Of a stretch of 41,910 bases of DNA, positions 27,943-38,976 are shown in pieces. The stretch covers positions 1-41,910 of the forward strand of contig JACUUF010000022.1 in the NCBI GenBank assembly GCA_014859465.1, given 5' to 3'. The notes beneath the pieces were generated by a model that was not told the DNA's origin, did not search any database, and saw nothing but the letters and a program-made list of their open reading frames with translations. A program made the position numbers and the translations under genes. Positions within the stretch are counted from its first letter, which is position 1. Each line of letters begins with the position of its first letter. The DNA is from Methyloprofundus sp. (GTDB lineage Bacteria; Pseudomonadota; Gammaproteobacteria; Methylococcales; Methylomonadaceae).

Positions 27943-28404
27943 ATGATATTGCACTTTATCAATAAGGAGATGCCTCAAAAGCGGCTGAGCATAACAGCGT
28001 TGTTGCTTTGCATGGTTTTGTTGTTACTAAACGCACAGACTGTTAATGCTACAGAAGTGATCGTTAGTGCTAATACGATAGGGCAGTTAAAGGACTTTCA
28101 TCAGTTGCGGGCAATCTTTAGTCTGCGTACTTTATATTGGCCTAATGGTGAGAAAATTAAAGTCTTTGTTTTGCCTGATAATAATGCAATACATAAAGAA
28201 TTTGTTAAAGAAAAGCTGGGCATGTTTCCCCATCAATTACGCAGAACATGGAATAGAATGACTTATACAGGCACAGGACAACCCCCTGTTACGGTGGATT
28301 CAATAGCAGAAATGCTAGATAAGATTCAACATATGGATAATGCAATTGGTTATATCGATAGGAGGATTGAGGATGAGTCAGTTCATTACTTTAATGCTCC
28401 GTAA
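27943..28404 (+). CDS. Small periplasmic phosphate-type substrate-binding-like protein
   Basis: A 153-residue exported protein with a signal peptide (LSITALLLCMVLLLLNAQTVNA, cleavage after VNA). The mature part resembles a half-size PstS/PBP-like domain: LRAIFSLRTLYWPNGEKIKVFVLPDNNAIHKEFVKEKLGM, then RRTWNRMTYTGTG and AIGYI near the end. Such short proteins are found next to outer-membrane and c-di-GMP genes and are thought to be sensory rather than ABC-transport partners; no ABC genes are nearby. ATG 27943 is preceded by AGGGA; ATG 27970 is a possible alternative. It overlaps the next gene by 32 bases. Confidence 0.8.
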   Translation: MILHFINKEMPQKRLSITALLLCMVLLLLNAQTVNATEVIVSANTIGQLKDFHQLRAIFSLRTLYWPNGEKIKVFVLPDNNAIHKEFVKEKLGMFPHQLRRTWNRMTYTGTGQPPVTVDSIAEMLDKIQHMDNAIGYIDRRIEDESVHYFNAP

Positions 28405-29656
28405 TATCTCATATCTGGCCTATTTATTTTCTTGCTCTGTCTATGCTCAAGTAATAAACAATGCATCATCTATAGCCGTACCTTCTGAGCAAGAAAATAG
28501 AGCGTGGCAGAGTGTTAAAAAGACCTGGAGAGATGATATACAGTTTCATGGCTTTTTAAGCCAAGGCTTATTTTCTTCGTCAGGAAATAACATTTACGGT
28601 AAAAGTAAGGGCAGTGTGTCCGCTGGCTTAACTGAGCTAGGTCTAAATGCGTCTTATCAAGCGCTGAATAACTTAAGTTTTGCTGCGCAAGGCTTGTATC
28701 GACGTGCCGGAGCTAATACGGGGGATGCCGGGCAAGTGACACTCGATTTTGCTTTTGTGGATTTAAATCTTTTAAATTTGCAAGACGGTCGCCTAGGGAT
28801 ACGCAGTGGGCGCATTAAAAATCCTTGGGGCTTATATAATGAAACGCGAGATGTCGCTTTTACTCATCCAACTATCTTCTTACCTTTTGCCTATTTTGAA
28901 CGATCTAGAACATTGTTTTTGGCTTTAGATGGCGGGCAGTTGTATGCGGATTACAATACTTCGGTAGGCGCTTTCTCATTCAAATTTAATTATGGTTGGA
29001 TGAATGCTGATGATAAGGAGTTGTTAACTGCAATTATCAATGATCCAACAGCAGCGGGGCATTTAGAATCAAAACCCAGCTTTGTTACACAACTAAGTTA
29101 TGAGCTTTGGGGTGGCCAGTATATTTTCTCGTTGAGTTATGCAAATTTAGATTTAGCTTACCAAGCTACGAACATGGCTGATCCTTATGCACAAATGCAA
29201 GCGCATTTTGATTCTTTTATGCTTTCTGGTCAGTATAATGGGGAAAAATTTAGCTTCTCAGGTGAATATAATTTGCAGTGGAATAAATTCACCGATATCA
29301 GGCTTGGCGTGCCTGATAATTCACCGGTAAGTGAGCATTGGTATGTAGAGGCAGGTTATCGTATCTTAGATAATTTACAGACAACGCTTCGTTATGATTC
29401 TACTGTGCAAGATCTAAGTGACCGAGATGGTAAGAAGTTTGCAGCAAAAACAGCTGGTATGCTACCCGCGCATTTGATGTATGCTCAAGCTATTGTTTTT
29501 GGCTTACGTTGGGATATTACCCCGTCGTGGATGGTGCGTGCTGAATATCATCGTGTGCATGGTGCCTCTACCATTAGTTTACAAGATAACTCAGACCCAG
29601 CTCAGATAGCTAAGAATTGGAATATTTATGCCTTGCAAATTGCATTTAGGTTTTAA
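28373..29656 (+). CDS. Outer-membrane beta-barrel protein of the binding-protein/c-di-GMP operon
   Basis: A 427-residue predicted outer-membrane barrel. It has a signal peptide (LMLRNISYLAYLFSCSVYA, cleavage after VYA), then FHGFLSQGLFSSSGNNIYGK, LGLNASYQALNNLSFAAQGLYRR, LGIRSGRIKNPWGLYNETRD, and a C-terminal Phe (ALQIAFRF). I chose ATG 28373 because GGAGG lies 7 bases before it; an upstream in-frame ATG at 28340 would precede the signal peptide with an odd extension. It overlaps the binding-protein gene by 32 bases and ends 2 bases before the GGDEF-EAL gene, so the three are translationally coupled. The ligand is unknown. Confidence 0.83.
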   Translation: MSQFITLMLRNISYLAYLFSCSVYAQVINNASSIAVPSEQENRAWQSVKKTWRDDIQFHGFLSQGLFSSSGNNIYGKSKGSVSAGLTELGLNASYQALNNLSFAAQGLYRRAGANTGDAGQVTLDFAFVDLNLLNLQDGRLGIRSGRIKNPWGLYNETRDVAFTHPTIFLPFAYFERSRTLFLALDGGQLYADYNTSVGAFSFKFNYGWMNADDKELLTAIINDPTAAGHLESKPSFVTQLSYELWGGQYIFSLSYANLDLAYQATNMADPYAQMQAHFDSFMLSGQYNGEKFSFSGEYNLQWNKFTDIRLGVPDNSPVSEHWYVEAGYRILDNLQTTLRYDSTVQDLSDRDGKKFAAKTAGMLPAHLMYAQAIVFGLRWDITPSWMVRAEYHRVHGASTISLQDNSDPAQIAKNWNIYALQIAFRF

Positions 29657-29658
29657 TT

Positions 29659-32433
29659 ATGCACAAAAATAAACGATTTTTAAGTTTAAAGTGGAAATTT
29701 GCCTTTGGCTTAGGGTTTGTTTTGATTTTTCTGTACAGTGCTTATGCTTACTATGTTTATCATCAGGTCGTAGATAATTTTTCTGACAGTCGAACCGCTG
29801 CACAGACAAATCAAATAAATATTGCCCGTGCTTTAACTGAAGAATCTTTTTTTGTTTTAGATCGGTTTGTGGAATCAATCCTATTGATACAAGATGACCA
29901 GCAATTACTGCCATTATTTGATCAACATTGGCAACATTGGCAGGTTATTTGGGGGTTGGAAAATGCTGTTTTGTATAATCGGCAGAGCGCAGTAATTCGG
30001 CAATGGGGTAAGAATGTTAAGGCCGCCCCTGAGATTATTTCGCGCACTTTTACTGAAGAAACCCCCCAACATCAAATAGTCTGTGATCAAGGTTGTTTTC
30101 AGCAAATATTAACCCCTGTTTTATTGCATTCACAGGTGGTAGGGGTTTTAAGTGTTTCTTTGGCACTATCAGATACTTTGTTGCGCTATCAGCAGACTAT
30201 TCACAGTGATTTAGGCGTGCTTATTAGCGCCAATAGTAAGACACTATCAGCGGTTACTCAGGCAGAGAAAAACAATCTTTTGTGGCAGGAAGCTAGCACT
30301 CGCTTTACATTAGCTGCTTTTTTAGATTTAGGACGGGTGTTTGTTAAGGATATGCGGCGCTATGAGATACGTGTTTTTCCGATCAGTCAAGAATCACTCA
30401 GCGCGCCTTATTTTGTTATTATTAATGACATAACAGGAGACTATCAAGGCTTACAAAAAAAGTTACTGCAATTAGGTGTTATTGGTTTAGCAGGACTTTT
30501 GCTGGTCGTTTTGGTTTTGTTTTTCACGATACATTACACTTTAGAAAGAATTACACAGTTATCACAGGCCTTGCCTTTGCTGGTACAGCATCAATACCAA
30601 GGCTTTACGCAGAAATTAAAAAATCAAAGTAACACTCTTGTCAATGATGAGGTTAATCAACTGTCAGAAACCGCTGCTTATGTGGCTCGGGAACTGGAGA
30701 TTCTAGATAATAATGCTGAAAAAAATACTCAATTATTACTGAAGAAAAGCCAAGAATTAGAAGAGGAGCGTGATTTTGTTGCCCAATTAATTGATACAGC
30801 ACCTATTTTTATTATTACGCAAAATATGCAGGGCGAGATACTTTCGGTTAATAAAGAAGGTTTAATGGATATCGGACTTGCTGCTGCTGATGTTATCGGC
30901 ATGCCTTTTGCGAAGCTTATTGTTGATAAAGAGCATTTACAGAAACTTGAGCAATTAAGGTTAAAGCAAGCGTTTAAAGAAGTCACTTTTGATGATCGAT
31001 TGGCATTGGCAACAGATGAACCGCTGTATATTTCATGGATACATACTATTTTGCCCGCCAAAAATAACAAGCAAGAGTCTGTGGTTTTAAGCTTAGGTGT
31101 TGATGTTACTGAACGTCATGTTGCCGATGATCAATTGATTTGGCTAGCAAGCCATGATCAATTAACAGGTTTAGGTAATCGACGTCATTTTCAGCATGTA
31201 TTAGATGCTATGCTTGCTATCGCTGAACGATATAAAGAGCAGGTCGCTTTATTTTATTTGGATTTGGATCAGTTTAAAATAATCAATGATACGCATGGGC
31301 ATCAAGCAGGGGATGAATTATTGCAAGTTATTGCCAATGTACTAAAACAGGAAATTAGAGAAACGGATGTATTATGTCGTATAGGGGGTGATGAATTTAC
31401 TTTAGTGATTCCTGACGCGACACAAGAAGGTATTGATATTTTAGCGAATAAATTGTTGTACGCACTAACACAAGTTAAATATACGATTAATCAACAACCG
31501 CATCCCATTAGTTTTAGTATGGGTGTTGCTGTTTATCCGCGGCACGGTCAAACTCAGCAAGAGCTATTGGCCAACGCTGATTTAGCTATGTATCATGCTA
31601 AAAAAATGGGCCGTTCTCGGTATCATATTTTTTCGCCTGAGTTTGAATATCAAACGTTATTAACTGAGCAATTGCGCTGGAAGCATATTATTGAGCAGGC
31701 GATTAAGCAAGATGAGTTTGTGTTGTATTACCAACCGATATTAAATATTAAACGTAAGAAAATTAGTCATTATGAGTGTTTACTAAGAATTCAGCAGAAA
31801 GATGGCACACTATTAATGCCGGGTGATTTTATTATTCAAGCCGAGCAAATTGGTATTATTGATCAAATTGATCATCTGGTGTTAAGGAAGGCAATAGAGC
31901 AGCATTTAGCTTTTCAAGCGATTGGTAATAATTCGCGCTTAGCGATTAATTTATCGGGTCGCTCAATGAATGATATGGATATTTTGCCTTATATTGAACA
32001 GTTATTAAGTCAGCCCGGAGTTAAGCCAGAATTAATTATTTTTGAAATTACCGAAACCTCAGCGGTTTCTAATTTTGTGTCTGCGAAGTCAATGATTAAG
32101 CAGCTAAAAGCATTGGGTTGTCGTTTTGCATTGGATGATTTTGGGGTGGGTTTTTCTTCATTCTATTATTTGAAATCTTTGCCGGTTGATTATGTCAAAA
32201 TTGATGGTTCTTTTGTGAGGCAAATGGATCTTAGTGAAGAAGATAGAATTTTTGTTAAGGTGCTAACTGAGGTTTCTCAGGCTTTTGGTAAGAAAATTAT
32301 TGCAGAATTTGTAGAGAATAAGGAAATTTTAGCTTTATTAGAGCAACAAGGTGTCGATTATGCTCAGGGCTATTATATAAGCAAGCCGATACCTGATCCT
32401 TTGGATCTAAGTCATGTTAAAGGCCTAGAGTAA
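29659..32433 (+). CDS. Membrane PAS-GGDEF-EAL protein with periplasmic sensor
   Basis: A 924-residue c-di-GMP enzyme. A first membrane helix (about 12-33) is followed by a periplasmic region of about 230 residues with a Cys pair (VCDQGCFQQI), a second helix (about 270-292), a HAMP-like and coiled-coil linker, a PAS domain (about 375-490), a GGDEF domain with intact GGDEF 576-580 and RxxD (RETD) five residues upstream, and an EAL domain. The EAL signature is ECL (Glu706-Cys-Leu); other catalytic residues are seen (EITETS, LDDFGVGFSS, KIDGSF, EFVEN). Phosphodiesterase activity is plausible. Third gene of the binding protein-barrel operon, which probably supplies the input to its periplasmic domain. 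Confidence 0.92.
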   Translation: MHKNKRFLSLKWKFAFGLGFVLIFLYSAYAYYVYHQVVDNFSDSRTAAQTNQINIARALTEESFFVLDRFVESILLIQDDQQLLPLFDQHWQHWQVIWGLENAVLYNRQSAVIRQWGKNVKAAPEIISRTFTEETPQHQIVCDQGCFQQILTPVLLHSQVVGVLSVSLALSDTLLRYQQTIHSDLGVLISANSKTLSAVTQAEKNNLLWQEASTRFTLAAFLDLGRVFVKDMRRYEIRVFPISQESLSAPYFVIINDITGDYQGLQKKLLQLGVIGLAGLLLVVLVLFFTIHYTLERITQLSQALPLLVQHQYQGFTQKLKNQSNTLVNDEVNQLSETAAYVARELEILDNNAEKNTQLLLKKSQELEEERDFVAQLIDTAPIFIITQNMQGEILSVNKEGLMDIGLAAADVIGMPFAKLIVDKEHLQKLEQLRLKQAFKEVTFDDRLALATDEPLYISWIHTILPAKNNKQESVVLSLGVDVTERHVADDQLIWLASHDQLTGLGNRRHFQHVLDAMLAIAERYKEQVALFYLDLDQFKIINDTHGHQAGDELLQVIANVLKQEIRETDVLCRIGGDEFTLVIPDATQEGIDILANKLLYALTQVKYTINQQPHPISFSMGVAVYPRHGQTQQELLANADLAMYHAKKMGRSRYHIFSPEFEYQTLLTEQLRWKHIIEQAIKQDEFVLYYQPILNIKRKKISHYECLLRIQQKDGTLLMPGDFIIQAEQIGIIDQIDHLVLRKAIEQHLAFQAIGNNSRLAINLSGRSMNDMDILPYIEQLLSQPGVKPELIIFEITETSAVSNFVSAKSMIKQLKALGCRFALDDFGVGFSSFYYLKSLPVDYVKIDGSFVRQMDLSEEDRIFVKVLTEVSQAFGKKIIAEFVENKEILALLEQQGVDYAQGYYISKPIPDPLDLSHVKGLE

Positions 32434-32460
32434 GACGCAAAGCAAATTTAATAATACGCT

Positions 32461-32541
32461 TGTAGCCTGTATGTAGTTTACGGAATACGGAAAGTCGATA
32501 GACTAAATCCTTGTATGACATTAACTGTCTTTTAGGCTACA
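32461..32541. repeat. Inverted repeat, possible small palindromic element
   Basis: TGTAGCCT (32461-32468) and AGGCTACA (32534-32541) bracket about 65 bases in the gap before yaaA. The interior contains the tandem ACGGAATACGGAA. No T-run adjoins it. It may be a short mobile-type repeat or simply the 5' region of yaaA. Confidence 0.4.
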
Positions 32542-32580
32542 TAGTTTTTCATTTTTTATAAAACTAATTAAACCGCTTCT

Positions 32581-33354
32581 ATGTTAATGCTTATTTCACC
32601 TGCTAAATCAATCGATATGCAGGTTTCAGTTCCTGATATTAATCCCACTCAAGCAAGATTTTTAGACGATAGCCAGCAACTGATTAATCAATTGCAAACC
32701 CTGAATCCAGAACAAATACAGAAACTAATGGGTATTAGTGAAAAGTTATCTGAATTAAATTATCAGCGTTTTCAAGATTGGGTGCAATCTGATTCGACCG
32801 TTCAATGTCCTGCCTTATTTGCATTTCAAGGCGATGTTTATCAAGGTTTAGCGGCGGACTCACTCGCTATTGATGAGCTCGAATTCGCACAAAAGCATTT
32901 ACGCATTTTGTCGGGCCTTTATGGATTATTGCGTCCTTTGGATTTAATGCAAGCTTATCGCTTAGAAATGGGGACTAAATTTGCTAATCAACGCGGTGCG
33001 CATTTATATGCTTTTTGGGGTGATAAAATTTCTACTTTAATTAAAGCAGATATGCCGACCGAAGAAGCACCGGAATTGGTGAATTTAGCATCTAATGAAT
33101 ATTTTAAAGCCGTTAAACCTAAGTTGATTGGCAGTAAAGTGATTACGCCTGTTTTTAAAGATCTTAAAAATGGCCAATACAAAATCATTAGTTTTTATGC
33201 CAAAAAAGCACGCGGATTAATGGTGGCTTATGCGCTGAAACATAAGATTACCCAAGCAGAGCAATTAAAAGCGTTTGATAGTGCGGGTTATCATTTTGCA
33301 GAAGCGTTGTCAGATGATAAACAGTGGGTTTTTATACGCAACACTGTTTTTTAG
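32581..33354 (+). CDS. yaaA: Peroxide stress protein YaaA
   Basis: A 257-residue cytosolic protein of the YaaA/DUF328 family, which in E. coli lowers free iron during hydrogen peroxide stress and binds DNA. The typical start is LISPAKSIDM. FAFQGDVYQGL, RILSGLYGLLRPLDLMQAYRLEMGT, and ISFYAKKARGLMVAYAL are family signatures. Length agrees with relatives. A terminator hairpin follows. Confidence 0.95.
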   Translation: MLMLISPAKSIDMQVSVPDINPTQARFLDDSQQLINQLQTLNPEQIQKLMGISEKLSELNYQRFQDWVQSDSTVQCPALFAFQGDVYQGLAADSLAIDELEFAQKHLRILSGLYGLLRPLDLMQAYRLEMGTKFANQRGAHLYAFWGDKISTLIKADMPTEEAPELVNLASNEYFKAVKPKLIGSKVITPVFKDLKNGQYKIISFYAKKARGLMVAYALKHKITQAEQLKAFDSAGYHFAEALSDDKQWVFIRNTVF

Positions 33355-33364
33355 ACATTAGCGC

Positions 33365-33394
33365 TAGGGCGGATTAAATTCCGCCCTACTTTTT
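33365..33394 (+). terminator. Terminator of yaaA
   Basis: TAGGGCGGA and TCCGCCCTA form a perfect 9-bp stem with a 6-base loop, followed by CTTTTT. It lies 10 bases after the yaaA stop, between convergent genes. The T-run supports only the plus direction. Confidence 0.85.
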
Positions 33395-33396
33395 AC

Positions 33397-34014
33397 CTAT
33401 AAATGAAAATGAAAATTTCCTAGGCCACAGGATTTTTCTAAGGTGGCAACAATTTTATTGGCATCTGCCGTAGATTCATTTGGACCTCGTATATAAGACG
33501 GTATCTTATCTTTGCCGTAGCGATAACGAGACCAACAAAAGCCCAGCTTTTTCTCACCAAAGATGGTTTTTAGTGCGTGATAATCAGCGTGGCTATTAAA
33601 ACCTAAATCTTTCGCATATTGTGTTGCACCATCGAGTAGTTTTTTCGCACAGGCGGGTTTTATTTTACTAAAGGCATAGCCGCCATGAGATTCGATTATG
33701 CCGGGTTTAAACACCTTTTCATATTCAGGGAGAGGCATCGTTTTAAAGAGAGCCTTTTTTACTCCTAGACAGTACACATCAACAATAAATGAACAGACAG
33801 CGATCTCACCTTGAGGGGAAACTCTGCTGACTAGAATATTGCCTATCCCTGCTGCAAATAAATTATGAGGCATTAAGCATTCATAAAAGGGATACTCAAT
33901 ATAGGGTGCGAGTTTTTCTTGTAATCGCTGTGATGAATTCGGTTGTGTAATTATTTTACGTTTCTGTTTTTTTTGCTGTGCTTTTTTTTGTTTTTGTTGT
34001 TCTGTTAAAGCCAT
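33397..34014 (-). CDS. Conserved protein of unknown function
   Basis: A 205-residue soluble protein. A strongly basic N-terminal stretch (QKQKKAQQKKQKRK) precedes a globular part with HNLFAAGIGNILVSRVSPQG, EIAVCSFIVDVYCLGVKKAL and FGFCW-like FGEKKLGFCWSRYRYG. The pattern GEIAV..F.VDVYCLGVK is known from uncharacterised bacterial proteins; no catalytic motif is clear. The basic tail could bind nucleic acid. ATG 34014 is preceded by AAAGGA. It is divergent from the glutamate dehydrogenase gene. Confidence 0.75.
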   Translation of the reverse strand: MALTEQQKQKKAQQKKQKRKIITQPNSSQRLQEKLAPYIEYPFYECLMPHNLFAAGIGNILVSRVSPQGEIAVCSFIVDVYCLGVKKALFKTMPLPEYEKVFKPGIIESHGGYAFSKIKPACAKKLLDGATQYAKDLGFNSHADYHALKTIFGEKKLGFCWSRYRYGKDKIPSYIRGPNESTADANKIVATLEKSCGLGNFHFHL

Positions 34015-34173
34015 TAGACATCCTTTAAATACGAGTAGTCAGAGTGAAAGCTGCTAGGCGGCTATAATATGATGTATTATTTTATGAAGCGAGCAGAAAA
34101 TAGTTATATGATAGTTTAATTTGCTAAAAGCCTATTGATAGAAAGCGATTGCGTAAATATTGGGAGTAAGAAC

Positions 34174-37100
34174 ATGGAATATAAAAATAATAAAGTGTTG
34201 TTGGCTGCATTAGTACAATTTATTCGTGAAAAAATGCATGATCAGCAAGTTGAATCCTTGATTTTGTTTGCTCAGCATTATTTTAACGAAGATGTCTTTG
34301 ACGATATTGCTGATAGAACCTTAGATGATTTATATGGCGCCGTGTTATCGCATTGGAATTTGTTTTTAGCCCTACCCGCCGACAAGGAACAAGTCAATAT
34401 TTATAACCCCTCGGTAGAAGAGCATGGCTGGCAAAGTAGCCATACCGTGATTGAAATGGTATTGCCTGACCGGCCTTTTATCTTGCAGTCCATTACCATG
34501 GAAATTAACCGCTATGGGCTGATTAATCAGTTAGTATTACATCCTTTGTATTGGGTAAGCAGGGATGAGCAAGGCAAATTATTAAGTATTTCTGATACTG
34601 AGCAAGATGGCGCAAGACTGGAAAGTGCTTTGCATATAGAAATTAACCGGCAAAGTAATAGCGAATTACTTGCTCGACTAAAAAGTAGTTTGCAACGTGT
34701 TTTGCGCGGTGTGCGTGTAGCCACCGATGATTGGCCGCTTTGCCTGGCGCAAGTGCAATCTGAAATTGATGTATTAAGCGCACAGAATAGCCCTGAGCTA
34801 CAAGAGTCGATTGAATTTTTGCAATGGTTACAAAATAATCATTTTATCTTTTTGGCTTATCGCGAGTATCGCCTGATTAAGCAAGGTGAGGACATTGGCT
34901 TTAGCGTGGTGCCAGGCACTGGTTTAGGTATTTTACGCGATAATATTGCTCTGATTCCTGAACAGAATTTTATGCCAATTAGTCCAGATGCTTATCAATT
35001 ATTAAATACAGCTCAACCACTACTGATTACCAAGGCGACCAGTAAAGCAACAGTCGATCGCCCAGTTTTTATGGATTATATTGGCATTAAGCAATATGAC
35101 GATGCCGGGCTAGTAATTGGAGAAAAGCGCTTTTTAGGTCTCTATGCTTCTTCGGCATATTCTTGCGAACTACATAGCATTCCCATGGTGCGCAGTAAAA
35201 TCAAAGCGATAACCGAGCGCTTTGAACAAGGGAGCAGCACGCATAGCATACGGTCTTTGCTTTATGTATTAAATTCATTGCCCCGAGATGAATTATTTCA
35301 AGCCAGTGCAGAGGCTTTGTATGGTTGTGTTATTGGCGTATTACAATTACAAGAGCGGCAACGTGTCCGTGTTTTTGTGCGCAATGAGGTTTATGGCCAC
35401 TTCATCTCTTTATTAATCTTTGTTCCAAGGGAGCGTTACAACACGCAATCACGAGAAAAAATCCAAGAGATTTTACTGGATGTTTTTAAGGGGAGTGATA
35501 CTGATTTTAGTGTTAAATTGACCGAATCAATACTCGCCAGAGTACATTTTATTATTCATAGTAAGGAATGCTTTCATATTCACTATGATGTTAAAGACAT
35601 TGAGCAGCGTATTATTGCTGTCTTATCCAATTGGCATGATGAGTTAGCTGCAGAACTACATTTTGCCTATGGTGAAGCGGAAGCCAATGAGTATTTACAA
35701 GCTTATTGCGATGGCTTCTCAGAGGCTTATAAAGAATCAGTTTCAGCACGCAATGCTTTATTGGATTTGCAGCGTTTTGAAAAAATGGCGCACGCTGAAT
35801 TATCCGTGTTAGGTGTTTTATACAGCCCGCTGACAGCGACCGAGCAAAAACAATTGTATTTTAAATTATATTGTTTTGGGCAACTTGCCTCTTTATCGCG
35901 TAGCTTACCTATGTTAGAAAATATGGGCGTTAAAGTTTGCAGCGAACATCCCTATGAAATCGTCAAAAAAGGTCAGGATAAACGCTTTTGGATTCATGAT
36001 TTCGGCTTGAGCTATGCGCATGTTACTGAGCTGGATTTAGCATCATTAAAGCCACGCTTTCAAGAAGCTTTTGAGCAATGCTGGGCAGGGCGTATGGAAA
36101 ATGATGGTTTTAACGCACTGATCATTAATGCTGATTTGAATTGGCGGGAAGTAAATATTTTCAGAGCCTTATATTTTTATTTAAGGCAGCTTGGTATCAC
36201 CTTTAGTCAGAGCTATGTTGAACAGACCCTAAGTCATAATGCTAATGTAGTGCAATTACTGGTGCAATTATTTACCGCGCGCTTTAAGTATTCCCCAAGC
36301 ACGGCGGATACTGAGGCGCTTTTAGCGGATATTGCAAGCTTGATTGAACAAGTCAAGTCTTTAGATGAAGATCGTATTCTTAGGCGTTATTTGAATTTAA
36401 TTTTAGCAGCCGAGCGTACTAACTTTTTCAATCATACCGTTGATGAGCTGGATATTCCCTATTTTTCCATTAAGTTTAATTCAGCAAAAATTGACGAAAT
36501 ACCATCGCCGATTCCTTATTTCGAGATATTTGTTTATTCGCCGCGTATGGAAGGTATACATTTGCGTGGTGGCGCTGTTGCGCGGGGCGGGTTACGTTGG
36601 TCAGATCGGCGCGAAGATTTTAGAACCGAAGTGCTCGGCTTAATGAAAGCACAAATGACGAAAAATGCCGTCATTGTCCCCACTGGCTCAAAAGGTGGAT
36701 TTGTGGTTAAAACCGCCTGTACTAAAGCTGCACTTTTTTCCGAAGGGGTCGCCTGTTATCGCATTTTTATCCGTGGTTTATTAGACCTTACCGATAATTA
36801 TGCGGGTAATCAGGTCATCAAGCCTAAGCAAGTGACTTGTTATGATGGTGATGATCCTTATTTAGTCGTTGCTGCCGACAAAGGCACAGCAAGTTTTTCT
36901 GATTATGCTAATGAGCTATCTCGGAGCTACCAATTTTGGTTAGATGATGCTTTTGCCTCCGGTGGTTCTGCTGGCTATGATCATAAAGAGATGGGCATTA
37001 CTGCGCGTGGCGCTTTTGTCTCTGTACAACATCATTTTGATAGTTTAGGGATCGATATTCAACATAATGCGTTTACTGTCGTCGGCATAGGCGATATGGC

Positions 37101-38958
37101 AGGCGATGTTTTTGGTAATGGCATGCTGCTGTCTAAGAATATTAAGTTACTGGCGGCCTTTAATCATGAGTCTATTTTTCTGGATCCTAATCCCAATACA
37201 GAGACTAGCTTCCAAGAACGGCAACGCTTATTCCATTTAAAAAAATCAGGCTGGAATGATTACGATAAGAGCTTGATTTCAGTAGGCGGGGGTGTTTATT
37301 CGCGTCAGGATAAGGTGATTGTCTTGAGTGATGCCATAAGAGAGGCATTGGCAATTGAAGCGCAGAAATTATCGCCCAATGAATTGATTAAAGCGATATT
37401 GATGGCCCCAGTGGATTTACTCTGGAATGGCGGCATTGGTACTTATGTTAAAGCACACTCTGAGAGTAATAGCGATGTTGGTGATAGAGCTAATGATGCT
37501 GTGCGTATTAATGGTGAGCAATTGCGCTGTAAAGTGGTAGGTGAGGGCGGTAATTTAGGTTTTACCCAAAAAGGGCGTATTGAATATGCCTTAAATAAGG
37601 GTTGTATTAATACCGATTCGATCGATAATTCGGGTGGCGTGGATTGTTCGGACCATGAAGTCAATATAAAAATCCTGTTAAATGGCTTATTACTACAAGG
37701 TGATATGACCGCCAAGCAGCGGGATATATTGCTGGAAAGCATGACTGATCAGGTGGCTGAATTAGTTTTGCTGAATAACTATCAGCAAAATCATGCGATT
37801 ACCATGATTCAAAATGAGTCAGTACAGCAGTTGCCAGCTCTAAAACGTCTCATGACGACTTTAGAGGCCAACGCACATTTGAATTGCGCTTTGGAGAAAT
37901 TACCTAACGATAAAGAAATGCAAACGCGTAAGATTTCCGGTAAAGGCATGACTCGCCCAGAAATTTCAGTATTACTTGCTTATACCAAACAGCTGTTAAA
38001 GGCAGAATTACTCGCTGAATCAGAACGCATAAATCTGGCACTATACCAACATGAACTATCCGCTTACTTTCCTGAGCCCTTACAAAAAGGGTACGCTACA
38101 GAAATTCAAGCACATCGCTTAGATAAAGAAATTGTAGCTAATCAACTGATTAATAGTTTAGTTAATCGCTTGGGGATAGTTTTTCCGCATCGTTTTATGG
38201 AAGAGTTAAGTTGTTCAGCTTCGGCGCTAGTCAATATTTATAGTTGGGTATGCCGCATATTTGAAATCGATTTGATTTGGAAAATGCAGAGTGAATTAGA
38301 TGGCGTCGTTAGCAAGCCCATTTTGGATGATATTAAACTGCGTCTGAGACAGTTAATTGAGCGCGCCATGTATTGGTGTGTCCGTAATGAACCGCAAGGT
38401 GAGGTCGATGATCATTATGCGCACAGCATTGCAGAATTAGCCGATAATTTGAATCAGCTGGTGACTGATAAAGAACAAAAATATATAGATAATACGGTTA
38501 ATAACTTAATTAAAGCGGGTGTTAATGCCGTATTAGCATTGAAAGTTGCGCAGATTGACATCTTATTTTCTTGTTTAAATGCGGTAAAAGTGCATAAGAA
38601 AAGCCACAATTCTTTACAAGAAGTGACTAAAAGTTTGTTTTATCTGGATGAAATATTGAACCTTGACTGGTTGCGTAGTCAAATTATTTTATTACCTCAA
38701 GAGACCACTTGGCAGGCACTCTCAAGGCGAGCCATGATTGATGAGTATCATCAAGTTTGCTGTGTATTGCTATACAGTGTATTGGCGGAAGAAGGCAATA
38801 GTATTCCCCTTAAGCTCGACACTTGGCGCAAAAAAAATACCGTCGCATTTGAGCGCTATATCGCCATGATTAACTCTGCTGAAGCAGATGCTAATGTGCA
38901 ATTGGAAAAAATTGTGGTGATTTTAGGCACTAGTTGGAATTTAACCGTGTATGGCAAG
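34174..38958 (+). CDS. gdhB: NAD-specific glutamate dehydrogenase, large (GDH-180) type
   Basis: A 1595-residue catabolic NAD-dependent glutamate dehydrogenase of the Bac_GDH family, converting glutamate to 2-oxoglutarate and ammonium. A long N-terminal regulatory region (about 1-700) precedes the catalytic core, which begins near residue 795: LRGGAVARGGLRWSDRREDF, then KAQMTKNAVIVPTGSKGGFVVK, GIGDMAGDVFGNGML (nucleotide-binding), and VGEGGNLGFTQKGRIEYAL. I chose ATG 34174 because GGGAG lies 7 bases upstream; a TTG at 34135 is less likely. The stop codon follows at 38959-38961. It is 15 bases from the downstream radical SAM gene. The gene can release ammonium from glutamate, opposite to GlnA. 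Confidence 0.95.
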
Positions 38959-38976
38959 TAGCTTTAGCGTCGCGCA

